A stretch of DNA of 64,000 bases, taken from positions 248,001 to 312,000 of the forward strand of contig NZ_QJRY01000002.1 of assembly GCF_003205195.1 (NCBI RefSeq). Reading direction: 5' to 3'. Below, piece by piece: positions 39,494-48,030 of this stretch; position 1 is the first letter of the stretch, and each line of letters opens with the position of its first letter. Both the position numbers and the translations under genes were made by a program. Source of the stretch: Peteryoungia wuzhouensis. GTDB taxonomy: Bacteria; Pseudomonadota; Alphaproteobacteria; Rhizobiales; Rhizobiaceae. A model generated the notes under the pieces. The model made no database searches. It was not told where the DNA came from and saw only the letters and a list, made by a program, of their open reading frames with translations.

Positions 39494-39913
39494 TCATTCG
39501 TCGCGATAGACCTTTTCGCGACGCTCGTGACGCTCCTGCGCCTCGATCGACAGCGTCGCGATCGGACGCGCGTCCAGTCGCTTCAAGCCGATCGGTTCGC
39601 CGGTCTCCTCACAATAACCATAGGTGCCGTCTTCGATGCGTCCCAGCGCAGCGTCGATCTTCGAAATCAGCTTGCGCTGACGATCGCGGGCTCTGAGTTC
39701 GATGGCACGGTCGGTTTCGGAGGATGCCCGGTCGGCAAGATCGGGATGGTTTGCGCTTTCTTCTGCGAGATGTTCGAGCGTCTCGCGCGCCTCACGGAGA
39801 ATGTCGTTCTTCCAGGCGATCAGCTTGGCCCTGAAATAGGCCCGCTGGTTCGCGTTCATGAACTCATCGTCTTCCGAGAGTACATAATTGCTAAGATTGA
39901 TCTTCTCACTCAA
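39494..39913 (-). CDS. dksA: RNA polymerase-binding transcription factor DksA
   Basis: DksA enters the secondary channel of RNA polymerase and potentiates ppGpp. The 139-residue protein has the rhizobial N-terminus SEKINLSNYVLSEDDEFMN, the coiled-coil segment with ARETLEHLAEESANHPDLADRASSETDRAIELR, and the C-terminal YGYCEETGEPIGLKRLDARP region. The zinc site has only one obvious cysteine, so this is a partly degenerate finger. The start is a TTG at 39913, six bases after AGGAGA; an ATG seven codons upstream would sit almost on the predicted transcription start. Confidence 0.93.
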   Translation of the reverse strand: MSEKINLSNYVLSEDDEFMNANQRAYFRAKLIAWKNDILREARETLEHLAEESANHPDLADRASSETDRAIELRARDRQRKLISKIDAALGRIEDGTYGYCEETGEPIGLKRLDARPIATLSIEAQERHERREKVYRDE

Positions 39914-39947
39914 CGCGATTCTCCTGAAGAACATCTCAATGGGCGGC

Positions 39948-39976
39948 TGTATATCCTTTCAAGGCAACCGGTTCAA
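39948..39976 (-). promoter_or_regulatory. Promoter of dksA
   Basis: On the minus strand TTGAAC (39976-39971), 17 bases, TATACA (39953-39948). An AT-rich tract at 40002-40050 lies upstream and may act as an UP element. The predicted leader is about 28 bases. Confidence 0.72.
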
Positions 39977-40123
39977 GCCTTCAGAATGTTTCCCGAGCAT
40001 TTTTAAGTCTGTTATAATTTTGAGCTAAATTTCTATTTTTTAAGCATAAATTGGAACCGGTCGCCCGGTTGCCGCAAGAGCCTCCGCAACGGAAGGCCAT
40101 GCAACCAGTCTGTTCCGCAGCGG

Positions 40124-40152
40124 TTGACGCAGACCGCCAAGACCCGCTAGTT
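40124..40152 (+). promoter_or_regulatory. Promoter of sixA
   Basis: TTGACG (40124-40129), 17 bases, CTAGTT (40147-40152). The start near 40159 leaves a leader of about 31 bases. Confidence 0.6.
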
Positions 40153-40189
40153 CAATAGCCTGGACGATCTCACGCCGAAAGCTCTACAG

Positions 40190-40681
40190 ATGACGCCTTC
40201 GAACCTGGTTCCCAAACGCATCTATCTGCTGCGGCATGCAAAATCGGGGTGGGCAGAGCCCGGCGGCCGCGATTTCGACCGCAACCTCTCCGATGCGGGC
40301 TTTGCCGAAGCCGAGCTGCTGGCAGAAACCGCGGCGGACCGGAACTACCGTCCCGACCTCGTCATCGCCTCGACCGCAAAGCGCTGCCGACAGACGGCCG
40401 AAGCGCTGAACCGGGTCTTTTCCGGCCTCGTCGAATTCCGCTACGTCGACGAACTCTATAACGCGCCGGCCGAAACCTATCTGGAGATTTTATCCTCGAC
40501 GCCCGACATCCCGGCGCTGATGCTGGTCGGCCACAACCCGGCGATCGAAGAGGTGTTCGCAAGGCTCTGTGGCAACGAGGTCGTCGCGCGCACCGTGCCG
40601 GAAGGCTACCCCACCTCTGGCCTGGCGGTCATCGATGCCGTCGAGCAAAGCTGGCGACTGCACGACTTTATCGTCGGATGA
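40190..40681 (+). CDS. sixA: SixA-like phosphohistidine phosphatase
   Basis: 163 residues of the histidine phosphatase fold. The catalytic motif IYLLRHAKSGWAEPG is at residues 9-23, the arginine of ASTAKRCRQTAEAL follows near 64, and the second histidine is in MLVGHNPAIEEVF near 110. SixA removes phosphate from HPt domains and from the phosphotransferase protein NPr. The neighbourhood contains a phosphorelay kinase (cckA), but nothing ties the two directly. Confidence 0.9.
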   Translation: MTPSNLVPKRIYLLRHAKSGWAEPGGRDFDRNLSDAGFAEAELLAETAADRNYRPDLVIASTAKRCRQTAEALNRVFSGLVEFRYVDELYNAPAETYLEILSSTPDIPALMLVGHNPAIEEVFARLCGNEVVARTVPEGYPTSGLAVIDAVEQSWRLHDFIVG

Positions 40682-40825
40682 GGCCCGGCATCGCGCGGGT
40701 GATCGCAGACGAAGCCATCCGGCCTTTTTTGGCGGCACAACAGAGCCTATATGCAGGCATGTCGCTGACGCTCGTCCCGCCCCAGAACGCGCAAAGCGGT
40801 CGTTTTCTTCAGTGCAGGAACCCGA

Positions 40826-42298
40826 ATGCCCCCTTCTCTGACCAGCCTGACCGATGAAGCCGCCATCGCCTTCGACAACATCGCCGACCGGGCAGCCCAT
40901 CTGATCAATCCGACGATCCGCCTCGGTGTGACAGGCCTGTCTCGCGCCGGCAAGACGGTCTTCATCTCGTCGCTGGTCCACAATCTGCTGCATGGCGGGC
41001 GTTTGCCGCTGTTCGAACCCCTGCGATCAGGGCGCATCACGGCAACCGCCCTGCAGGAGCAGCCGGACGACGCGGTGCCGCGCTTCCAGTATGAGGACCA
41101 TATCCGCGCACTGGTCGAAGACCGGATCTGGCCGGATTCGACGCGCGCCATTTCGGAACTGCGCCTGACCATTGAGTATCGCAGCGCCAGCGCATGGAGC
41201 CGCATGCTCTCGCCTGGCCGCCTGTCGATCGACATCGTCGATTATCCCGGCGAATGGTTGCTCGACCTCCCATTGCTCGGACAGGACTACCGAAGCTTTT
41301 CCGAAGCGACCACCGCATTGGCTGGGACGGGCATCCGGGAAGAACTCTCGCGCCCTTGGCTGGAGCTCGCGGCGACCATCGATCCCGATGCACCGGCCGA
41401 CGAGATGACGGCGCGTCGGCTCGCAGAGGCCTTCACCGACTATCTGCGTCACTGCAAGTCGGATGAGCGCTCGCTCTCGACCCTGCCACCGGGACGCTTT
41501 CTGATGCCCGGAGACCTTGAGGGTTCCCCCGCCCTCACCTTCGCCCCTCTTCCCAACCTCCCCGAAGGTCGCGCGCCAAAGGGCACCCTGCGGGCCATGA
41601 TGGAGCGTCGCTTCGAGGCCTATAAGTCGGTCGTGGTCAAACCCTTCTTCCGCGAGCATTTCGCAAGGCTCGACCGCCAGATCGTGCTGGTCGATGCGCT
41701 CCAGGCGATCAATCGGGGACCTGAAGCCGTTCAGGATCTGGAGCGCGCCTTGGCCGAAGTGCTTGCCTGCTTCCGTGCGGGATCAAACTCCTTTCTCACC
41801 TCGCTCGTTCGCCGCCGTATCGACCGCGTTCTGGTGGCGGCCACCAAAGCCGACCACCTGCATCACGAAAGTCACGACAGGCTAGAGACCTTGACGCGTC
41901 GCCTGGTCAATCGCGCCATCCGCAGCATCGACATGAACGGCGCGGGCATCGAGGTCATGGCGCTGGCATCGGTGCGCGCCACCCGCGAGGCCAATGTCAA
42001 ACAGGACGGGCACGACCTGCCCGTCATCGTCGGCACGCCGATGGCCGGCGAACGCATCGGCGCGGAGACTTTTGACGGCAACCGCAAGACGGCCGTCTTC
42101 CCGGGCGATTTGCCCGAGGATCCGGAGGCCTATTTCCGCTCGGTCGATCAAGGGGATGCATCCGCTGCGCTCCCTGATCTCAGCATCGTCCGCTTTAGAC
42201 CTCCCCATCTCGACGAGAAAGGCGGCATCACACTTTCCGTGCCGCATATCCGTCTGGACCGGGCACTGCAATTCCTGCTGGGGGACCGCCTCACATGA
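40826..42298 (+). CDS. ycjX: YcjX family P-loop protein
   Basis: 490 residues with the P-loop GVTGLSRAGKTVFISSLVHNLLHGG near residues 32-56 and IDIVDYPGEWLLDLPLLG as the switch/Walker B-like segment. VLVAATKADHLHHESHDRLE supplies the TKAD base-recognition motif of GTPases. YcjX proteins are stress- or envelope-associated GTPases, usually paired with the membrane protein YcjF, whose gene overlaps this stop by four bases. Its cellular job is not settled. Confidence 0.92.
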   Translation: MPPSLTSLTDEAAIAFDNIADRAAHLINPTIRLGVTGLSRAGKTVFISSLVHNLLHGGRLPLFEPLRSGRITATALQEQPDDAVPRFQYEDHIRALVEDRIWPDSTRAISELRLTIEYRSASAWSRMLSPGRLSIDIVDYPGEWLLDLPLLGQDYRSFSEATTALAGTGIREELSRPWLELAATIDPDAPADEMTARRLAEAFTDYLRHCKSDERSLSTLPPGRFLMPGDLEGSPALTFAPLPNLPEGRAPKGTLRAMMERRFEAYKSVVVKPFFREHFARLDRQIVLVDALQAINRGPEAVQDLERALAEVLACFRAGSNSFLTSLVRRRIDRVLVAATKADHLHHESHDRLETLTRRLVNRAIRSIDMNGAGIEVMALASVRATREANVKQDGHDLPVIVGTPMAGERIGAETFDGNRKTAVFPGDLPEDPEAYFRSVDQGDASAALPDLSIVRFRPPHLDEKGGITLSVPHIRLDRALQFLLGDRLT

Positions 42299-43398
42299 CC
42301 AAGAAGATCGGACAGGACGAACCGCCGCGCGCGCAAAACCCCGCCCGCAAGCCGACCGCCTTCACCGTGGAACCCGATGCACCGCGCAGTGCAGGACGCC
42401 AAGCAATGCCGGCCAGCCGTTCGCCGCGCAGCTTCTCCGGAGAGATCGAGATCGTGCCCGACGAACGCGATCCCTTTGCCGGCATGGCAAACGAGGCAGA
42501 AGCCCTGCCCGTCGCCACTCCGCGCCGTCGGGGTATTTCCTTCGCCCGCATCGCGATGGGCGCCTTTGGCTTCCTGCTTTCCCTCGCATTCGGACTTTGG
42601 GTCGACGGGCTGATCCGCGACCTGTTCTCTCGTGCAGATTGGCTCGGCTATACCGCGATCGCCGTATTGGTCATCGGACTGCTGGCGCTTCTGATTGCCG
42701 TCGGGCGCGAATTGGCCGGACTTTACCGTCTGGACGCGGTGCAGAACCTCAAGCTTGACGCCCAGGCGGCAGCCGCGAGCATGAAACGCGCCAATGCTAT
42801 CACGATCGTGCGCCGCCTGTCCGGCCTCGTCGCTCACCGCCCGGAAACCGCGCGTGGCCGCAAGACGCTCGAATCCGTCGAGGATGACATCATCGACGCG
42901 CCCCAACTCATCGACCTCGCCGAGAGGGAACTTCTTGGTCCACTCGACATCAAGGCACGCGCGCTCATCCTCGGATCGTCAAAGCGTGTCTCGGTCGTAA
43001 CCGCCGTCAGTCCTCGTGCGGTGGTCGACCTCGCTTATGTCCTCTTCGAAGTGGTGCGGCTCGTTCGCGCCATGGCCGAACTTTATGGCGGTCGTCCGGG
43101 ATCCTTCGGCATGCTGCGGCTCTTGAAAGACGTCTTTGCCCATCTTGCCGTCACAGGCTCGATTGCGATTGGCGACGGCCTCGCCCAGCAGGTCCTCGGG
43201 CATGGGCTGGCATCGCGCCTGTCCAGCAGGCTCGGCGAAGGCGTGATCAACGGGCTGATGACGGCCCGAATCGGGATCGCTGCCATGGATCTCTGCCGGC
43301 CGCTGCCGTTCGACGCCACGAAACGACCAGGCATTGGTGACTTCATCGGCGACCTGACGCCGAGCATGACCGGAAAAGGCGACAACCGGACCGCCTGA
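42295..43398 (+). CDS. ycjF: YcjF/TIGR01620 family membrane protein
   Basis: 367 residues. A Pro-rich cytoplasmic N-terminus (about 75 residues) precedes two membrane helices (FARIAMGAFGFLLSLAFGLWVDG and WLGYTAIAVLVIGLLALLIAVG), then a helical domain ending with DUF697-like segments (VSVVTAVSPRAVVDLAYVLFEVVRLVRAMAELYGGRPG). It is translationally coupled to ycjX through an ATGA overlap, the usual arrangement. Confidence 0.92.
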   Translation: MTKKIGQDEPPRAQNPARKPTAFTVEPDAPRSAGRQAMPASRSPRSFSGEIEIVPDERDPFAGMANEAEALPVATPRRRGISFARIAMGAFGFLLSLAFGLWVDGLIRDLFSRADWLGYTAIAVLVIGLLALLIAVGRELAGLYRLDAVQNLKLDAQAAAASMKRANAITIVRRLSGLVAHRPETARGRKTLESVEDDIIDAPQLIDLAERELLGPLDIKARALILGSSKRVSVVTAVSPRAVVDLAYVLFEVVRLVRAMAELYGGRPGSFGMLRLLKDVFAHLAVTGSIAIGDGLAQQVLGHGLASRLSSRLGEGVINGLMTARIGIAAMDLCRPLPFDATKRPGIGDFIGDLTPSMTGKGDNRTA

Positions 43399-43538
43399 GT
43401 CTTTTCCGCCACACCGCACGGCCGAGTGCTGTTTGCCAATTGTCGGGAGCCTGAAATGAGGCTATGGCAATGATGCATTAACCATTATTCCGCTAGGGTT
43501 CTCGCGGGGTTTCTGGTTTCTCGTACCAAGGTAAATCG

Positions 43539-44090
43539 ATGTCTGCTCGCTTTTCGACAGTCGGCCGCTGCGCCGCCATTCTCGCTGCCGCAACGCTGCT
43601 GCCGGTCGCAGTCGCCGATGCCGCGTCGCGTGACAAGCGCTTCTTCGAATCGGTCGCCGGTGTCTGGAAAGGCCCTGGCGAGATCGTTGCCGGCAAGTAC
43701 AAGGGCACCAAGTTCACCTGCAACCTGACCGGCCTTCCGGCGGAAGGCAAGGAAACCGGCCTGAAGCTCGACGGCACATGCCGCGTCGGCGTCTTCAGCC
43801 AGCCGATGTCGGCCGTGATCTCGCAGGCCGGCGGCTCCTACAAGGGCCAGTTCCTCGACGGCGCCGATGGCAAGGGTCTCGACATCGTCTCCGGCACGGT
43901 CAACGGCAACCGCGCCGTGATGGGCATCAACCGCGCCAAGCTGAATGGCGCCATGGTCGCCCGCCTCGAGCAGGACGACGCCATGAACATCACCATTTCT
44001 GTGAAGGTCGAAGACCGAATGATCCCTGTGATCGGCCTGAAGCTCAACCGCCAGGCAACAGCTATGGCAGAGACCGCCGACAACGAATAA
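43539..44090 (+). CDS. Exported beta-rich protein of unknown function
   Basis: 183 residues with a signal peptide ending near VAVADA. The mature part begins FFESVAGVWKGPGEIVAGKYKGTKFTCNLTGLP and continues as alternating short strands, like a lipocalin- or DUF1579-type barrel; two cysteines (FTCNL, GTCRV) could pair. I know no function. A TTAACCAT element at 43478-43485, a common half-site for CtrA, lies 54 bases upstream, which is weak evidence for cell-cycle control. Confidence 0.75.
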   Translation: MSARFSTVGRCAAILAAATLLPVAVADAASRDKRFFESVAGVWKGPGEIVAGKYKGTKFTCNLTGLPAEGKETGLKLDGTCRVGVFSQPMSAVISQAGGSYKGQFLDGADGKGLDIVSGTVNGNRAVMGINRAKLNGAMVARLEQDDAMNITISVKVEDRMIPVIGLKLNRQATAMAETADNE

Positions 44091-44135
44091 TCCGGCGCTC
44101 ACCCCTCAGGCCAGCGTCACAAGCATCGAAATCCG

Positions 44136-44660
44136 TCAGCCGCGCCACCAGGCGCGGTTTTCGTTTGCAACGGCAATACCCGCGCCATCTGCATCCTCAA
44201 GCCAATCGGCCACACGGCGCCCCTCAACCACGAGATCTCCGGCAAAATCAGCCAGCGGCATCAGCACGAAGGCGCGTTCGGTCATGCGCGGATGCGGGAT
44301 CGTCAGATGATCGGCATCGAGCGTGAGCGAACCATAGGTAAGGATGTCGATGTCGATCGTGCGCGGTCCCCAGCGCTCGACACGCACCCGTTTCATATCC
44401 CGCTCGATCTCGAGGCAGGCGGCGAGCAACGCCTGCGGCGCGAGCAATGTCTCGACTGCCGCACAGCAATTGTAAAAATCGGCCTGATCGATCTTGCCCC
44501 AGGGCGGCGTACGATAGAGGAGCGATACCGCGGTCACCCGACAGTCCTCACGATCATCCAGACGCCGCAAGGCATCTGCCATCGCCGCCTGGGGATCACC
44601 GATATTGCCGCCGAGGCCGAGCGTCGCCTGCTGCCACGCGTTATGCTCTGAACTGTTCAA
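44136..44660 (-). CDS. folK: 2-amino-4-hydroxy-6-hydroxymethyldihydropteridine pyrophosphokinase (HPPK)
   Basis: Transfers pyrophosphate from ATP to hydroxymethyl-dihydropterin in folate synthesis. 174 residues with ATLGLGGNIGDPQAAMADALRRL at the N-terminus, YRTPPWGKIDQADFYNCCAAVET, and the signature RWGPRTIDIDILTYGSL followed by LTIPHPRMTERAFVLMPLADFAG. It overlaps folB by 20 bases and closes the folP-folB-folK operon. Confidence 0.97.
   Translation of the reverse strand: MNSSEHNAWQQATLGLGGNIGDPQAAMADALRRLDDREDCRVTAVSLLYRTPPWGKIDQADFYNCCAAVETLLAPQALLAACLEIERDMKRVRVERWGPRTIDIDILTYGSLTLDADHLTIPHPRMTERAFVLMPLADFAGDLVVEGRRVADWLEDADGAGIAVANENRAWWRG
44140..44166 (+). terminator. Intrinsic terminator embedded in the 3' end of folK
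   Basis: CCGCGC (44140-44145) and GCGCGG (44152-44157) with a CACCAG loop are followed on the plus strand by TTTTCGTTT. It serves the exported-protein gene ending at 44090 but lies within the last codons of the convergent folK. Confidence 0.65.
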
Positions 44661-45012
44661 CGCTCACCTGCACATGGTCGAGGATCCCGGCAATCGGGGC
44701 ACTGGGCTTGCGCACGGTAATCCGGCAGCGCAGTATTTCGGGGAAACGGTCGAGCAGGCCGCGTGCGATGGCGAGCGCCAGCGCCTCGACCAATTGCCGG
44801 CGGCTTCCGGTGACGATCTCCTGGATGACCTCGAAGGCTATGCCGTAATGCACTGTCCCGCCGAGCGTATCCGTCTCGGCCGCCTCCAGCGCATCGACGT
44901 CAAACTCCGCATCGACAAAGAAGCGCTGACCGAGGACGCCTTCTTCGGGAAAGACGCCATGATGGGCAAAGAAGGCACAGTTCTGTAGCGTGATGGTGAA
45001 AATGCGGCTCAT
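44641..45012 (-). CDS. folB: Dihydroneopterin aldolase
   Basis: 123 residues. FTITLQNCAFFAHHGVFPEEGVLGQRFFVDAEFDVD is the N-terminal half of the small T-fold enzyme, and the catalytic glutamate and lysine regions follow (HYGIAFEVIQEIV; ITVRKPSAPIAGILDHVQVSVE). It makes hydroxymethyl-dihydropterin for FolK. The ATG overlaps the folP stop by four bases. Confidence 0.96.
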   Translation of the reverse strand: MSRIFTITLQNCAFFAHHGVFPEEGVLGQRFFVDAEFDVDALEAAETDTLGGTVHYGIAFEVIQEIVTGSRRQLVEALALAIARGLLDRFPEILRCRITVRKPSAPIAGILDHVQVSVEQFRA

Positions 45013-45884
45013 ATCTGCGCGTTCCCTGCAGCCTCGATGTGTCGTGCGGCCGAAAGCATAGCATCGGCGACGGCAAGCGCGTCCCGGTTGATCGCGACAT
45101 TGTGGACCCGGAAAACGGAGGCACCCTTCAATCGGAGCGCCACGGTGGTCGCAGCCGTTGCCGCATCGCGTTCGGCGGCGTCCCGGCCGGTGATGTTGCC
45201 AAGGAAGCGCTTGCGCGACGTGCCGACCAGAAGCGGCAGGCCGAGATCATGCAACTCTTCGAACCGGGCCAGGAGCGCCATGTTTTCCTCGACCGTGTCC
45301 TTGGCAAAACCAAACCCCGGATCCAGCATGATTGTTTCCGACGCAACACCGGCATCCTTGGCAATGGCGAGAGACCGACCGAAGAAGAAACGCTGGTCTT
45401 CAATCGGGTCGGCACGTTTTTCACGGCCACGACCGGTATGCATGATGCAGAGGCCGGCCCCGAAACGGGCGGCAACTGCGGCGATATCAGGTTCGCGCTG
45501 AAGGCCGTGCACGTCGTTGATGATATGCGCACCCGCTTCGATGGCAGCCTGCGCGGTGCGCGCACGATAGGTATCGATGGAAAGCAGGGCATCGGTGCGG
45601 TCGCGGAGCCCCGCAATGACGGGAAGAACCCGCGCCATCTCGTCCTCAGGGCTGACAGGGGCAGCACCGGGTCGCGTCGATTCGCCTCCGATATCAAGGA
45701 TCTGCGCGCCTGAATCGACGCAGGCGAGCGCATGAGCAATCGCTGCCTCGGTGCTGTCGTGCAAACCGCCATCGGAAAAGGAATCGGGAGTGACGTTGAT
45801 GATTGCCATCAAGGCGCCGCGCGCCGTCACATCGAGTTCACGGCCATGGGCCACACGCCAAATTGTCCGCTTGCCGCTCGCCAA
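45009..45884 (-). CDS. folP: Dihydropteroate synthase
   Basis: Joins the pterin pyrophosphate to p-aminobenzoate; the target of sulfonamides. 291 residues as a TIM barrel with MAIINVTPDSFSDGG, the pterin-site loop DIGGESTRPGAAPVS, IIND and MLDPGFGFAKDTVEEN, and VGTSRKRFLGNI. The start is taken as the TTG at 45884, eleven bases after GAGAGG; a shorter start is possible since the first 20 residues are poorly conserved. First gene of the folate operon. Confidence 0.96.
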   Translation of the reverse strand: MASGKRTIWRVAHGRELDVTARGALMAIINVTPDSFSDGGLHDSTEAAIAHALACVDSGAQILDIGGESTRPGAAPVSPEDEMARVLPVIAGLRDRTDALLSIDTYRARTAQAAIEAGAHIINDVHGLQREPDIAAVAARFGAGLCIMHTGRGREKRADPIEDQRFFFGRSLAIAKDAGVASETIMLDPGFGFAKDTVEENMALLARFEELHDLGLPLLVGTSRKRFLGNITGRDAAERDAATAATTVALRLKGASVFRVHNVAINRDALAVADAMLSAARHIEAAGNAQI

Positions 45885-46001
45885 CTGCGTTCTGTCCTCT
45901 CGACGGAAATCTGCGAAGCTGCAATAGTGCAGCCGCGTTGGCTATGCCCCAAGGGCGTCGCGAACACAACATCGCGGACATGAGAACATCGCGGATTGAA
46001 C

Positions 46002-46622
46002 ATGACATCATACAGCCGTCTGTGGGCGATGCTCCTTCTGGGCGCCCTGACCGGCCTCTTCCCGAACGCGGCGCAATCCGAAACCATCGTTCGCAAGTCC
46101 ATCAGCTATTTCCAGATCGGGGGTAAGACCGCGGCGGATCTGGATGATGAACTGGCACGCAAGGGACCTTTCACAGAGGCGACCGGATACCGCCATCCCG
46201 GTGCCACCCAGATCCGCTTCGGCGGCGACCTGACATACACCAAACGCGGCACCCGCTGTGCGGTTGAGGATGCCACAGTCACGCTCGACACCAAGATCAT
46301 TCTGCCGCGCTGGAAGAACCGGAAGCGAGCGACGCCGGAGATGGCGATGATCTGGGATGCGCTCTCGTCTGACATCAAGCGGCACGAAGAACGGCATGCC
46401 GAAATCGCCAGACAGCATGCCAAGCGTCTGGAGCAGCGGCTGCTGAACCTGCGACCGGAACGTGACTGCGATCGCCTGCAGGCAAAGGTCGCCGCCGTGA
46501 CGGACGAAGTGACCCGTGCGCACGATATGGCCCAGATCGAATTCGATCGGATTGAGTCGCACAATTTCGAGGATCGCATGCTGCGCATCCTGCGCCATCG
46601 CAGCGGCAAGGTCAGAAACTAG
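46002..46622 (+). CDS. DUF922 family probable zinc protease
   Basis: 206 residues with a signal peptide (LWAMLLLGALTGLFPNAAQS). The single strong motif is KRHEERHAEIARQHAKRLE near residue 130: HExxH, the zinc-binding helix of gluzincin-type peptidases, typical of the DUF922 group. YFQIGGKTAADLDDELARKGP at the mature N-terminus is shared across that family. The ATG at 46002 is preferred to a TTG two codons earlier. It diverges from folP. Confidence 0.85.
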   Translation: MTSYSRLWAMLLLGALTGLFPNAAQSETIVRKSISYFQIGGKTAADLDDELARKGPFTEATGYRHPGATQIRFGGDLTYTKRGTRCAVEDATVTLDTKIILPRWKNRKRATPEMAMIWDALSSDIKRHEERHAEIARQHAKRLEQRLLNLRPERDCDRLQAKVAAVTDEVTRAHDMAQIEFDRIESHNFEDRMLRILRHRSGKVRN

Positions 46623-46729
46623 CAGCAATCACCAGTAAATTTTGAGAGGTGGTTTTGGCAGGCTTGCCACGCCTTGTCCGAAACTTGCCGCGCAGCCTGT
46701 GAATAACCGGCGATTTCTGCCCGTGGCCC

Positions 46730-46758
46730 TTGATACAAATCTGAAATATAAGTGTCAT
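46730..46758 (+). promoter_or_regulatory. Candidate promoter of the small RNA
   Basis: TTGATA (46730-46735), 17 bases, TGTCAT (46753-46758); the start would be near 46765. A TATAAG at 46747-46752 inside the spacer is an alternative -10. Confidence 0.4.
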
Positions 46759-46764
46759 CGAAAA

Positions 46765-46898
46765 CGTTGATTAAGCGTTCCCGATTTTTCCCCGTTCTCC
46801 CGGCGCGTCCTGTTGCCACAGGTGCTTCCTCCCTCGCCTGTTTGGCGATGCGCCCGCTTGCCCCGTCGCCCGGAAAACCGGGAGACGGGGCTTTTTTT
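46765..46898 (+). ncRNA. Candidate trans-acting small RNA with exposed CU-rich motif
   Basis: In the 294-base gap between the DUF922 gene and the ferredoxin gene, about 134 bases end in a strong intrinsic terminator with no plus-strand gene before it. The 3' half folds as a closed branch: GGCGC (46802-46806) pairs with GCGCC (46850-46854), enclosing CCTGT-TGCC-ACAGG (46809-46822) and CGCC-TGTTT-GGCG (46835-46847). Between the inner hairpins CTTCCTCCCT (46825-46834) is left single-stranded and is complementary to Shine-Dalgarno sequences. This recalls the anti-Shine-Dalgarno motifs of alphaproteobacterial sRNA families. No family assignment is possible from memory. Confidence 0.62.
46860..46898 (+). 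terminator. Strong intrinsic terminator of the small RNA
   Basis: GCCCCGTC (46860-46867) pairs with GACGGGGC (46884-46891); inside, CCCGG-AAAA-CCGGG adds five pairs after one G-A mismatch. Seven T follow on the plus strand only. Confidence 0.93.
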
Positions 46899-46916
46899 GG
46901 TGCGTTCGGTGGAGCC

Positions 46917-47309
<393 letters not shown>

Positions 47310-47357
47310 TCACGGCAGAGCGAGTTGAACGCGCCGACAACGGCACCGACGGGTGTC

Positions 47358-47732
47358 TCAGCGCGCGAGCTTCAGGATGAAATGCTCGGCCTCGAGCACG
47401 GCGCTCGCGACGGTCGCCAGCGTATCGGCGTTAACGCCCTTGCTGTCGACAAGTTCGGCAGCGCTCGCGACACGCAAAGCGCCAACGGAAATCGCGGCGT
47501 TGCGCAGGCGCTGGGCCGCAGCCTTGTTGTCGGTCTTGTCCGACTTTGCGGTCAGCGCCTGAAGGCATCCGCGCGCCTGGCGGGCGAACATCTGCAGGAT
47601 CTCGATTTCGACCGCCTTATCACCCTTCGTCTGGGCAGCCAGATGGACCAGATCGATTGGACGTTCGTGTGACGGCGTGCGCACATGATGGGTTTCGGGA
47701 GCTTCGAATGCGATGTTGACTGCTGCAGCCAT
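47358..47732 (-). CDS. HPt-like helical protein lacking the phospho-histidine
   Basis: 124 residues, all helical in appearance. Residues 40-95 read like a histidine phosphotransfer domain: VEIEILQMFARQARGCLQAL, then KAAAQRLRNAAISVGALRVASAAELVD, where the usual motif is A-H-x-L-K-G-x-A-x-x-x-G-A. Position 74, where the phosphorylated histidine should be, is glutamine (CAG), and the following Lys-Gly is Arg-Asn. It would therefore bind but not relay phosphate. AAGG lies ten bases before the ATG. It diverges from the giant polar growth gene. Confidence 0.65.
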   Translation of the reverse strand: MAAAVNIAFEAPETHHVRTPSHERPIDLVHLAAQTKGDKAVEIEILQMFARQARGCLQALTAKSDKTDNKAAAQRLRNAAISVGALRVASAAELVDSKGVNADTLATVASAVLEAEHFILKLAR

Positions 47733-47837
47733 GCCAAAGAACCTTCTTTTCTTCTTATTGGTGGGATCAGCCTGACATTCGGTTGTGGCAATCCTGTTAA
47801 GCGCGGGGGCGACGACCCGAAAAAGCTCGCATCATGG

Positions 47838-47903
47838 TTAACGAAATTTAAACCCCCGCAAAATTTGGCTTTTACGGCTAAATGGAGGTTTAAATACTGT
47901 TAA
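47838..47903. promoter_or_regulatory. Paired TTAA-N6-TTAA elements
   Basis: TTAA-CGAAAT-TTAA at 47838-47851 and TTAA-ATACTG-TTAA at 47890-47903, 52 bases apart. They resemble CtrA sites (TTAA-N7-TTAA) but are one base shorter in the spacer. They lie between two divergent genes. Confidence 0.35.
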
Positions 47904-47958
47904 CAAGCGCAGCGCCCCTTGGCGTGCTGCACCTGCGTTAATTGTAACGGAGGGCCAA

Positions 47959-48006
47959 ATGTGTCAGTACGATACGGTTGATTGGGCCAAAGTCGTAGAA
48001 CTTTGA
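47959..48006 (+). CDS. Candidate 15-residue leader peptide upstream of the polar growth gene
   Basis: GGAGGG (47949-47954) precedes an ATG by four bases; the frame encodes MCQYDTVDWAKVVEL and ends at 48006. Its stop overlaps the -35 element of the candidate promoter at 48003, so it would have to be expressed from a promoter further upstream. Support is limited to the ribosome site. Confidence 0.3.
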   Translation: MCQYDTVDWAKVVEL

Positions 48007-48030
48007 CCTCGGGCAAGTCGGTGCTAGAAC
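48003..48030 (+). promoter_or_regulatory. Candidate promoter of the polar growth gene
   Basis: TTGACC (48003-48008), 16 bases, TAGAAC (48025-48030). The predicted leader is about 170 bases. Confidence 0.45.
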
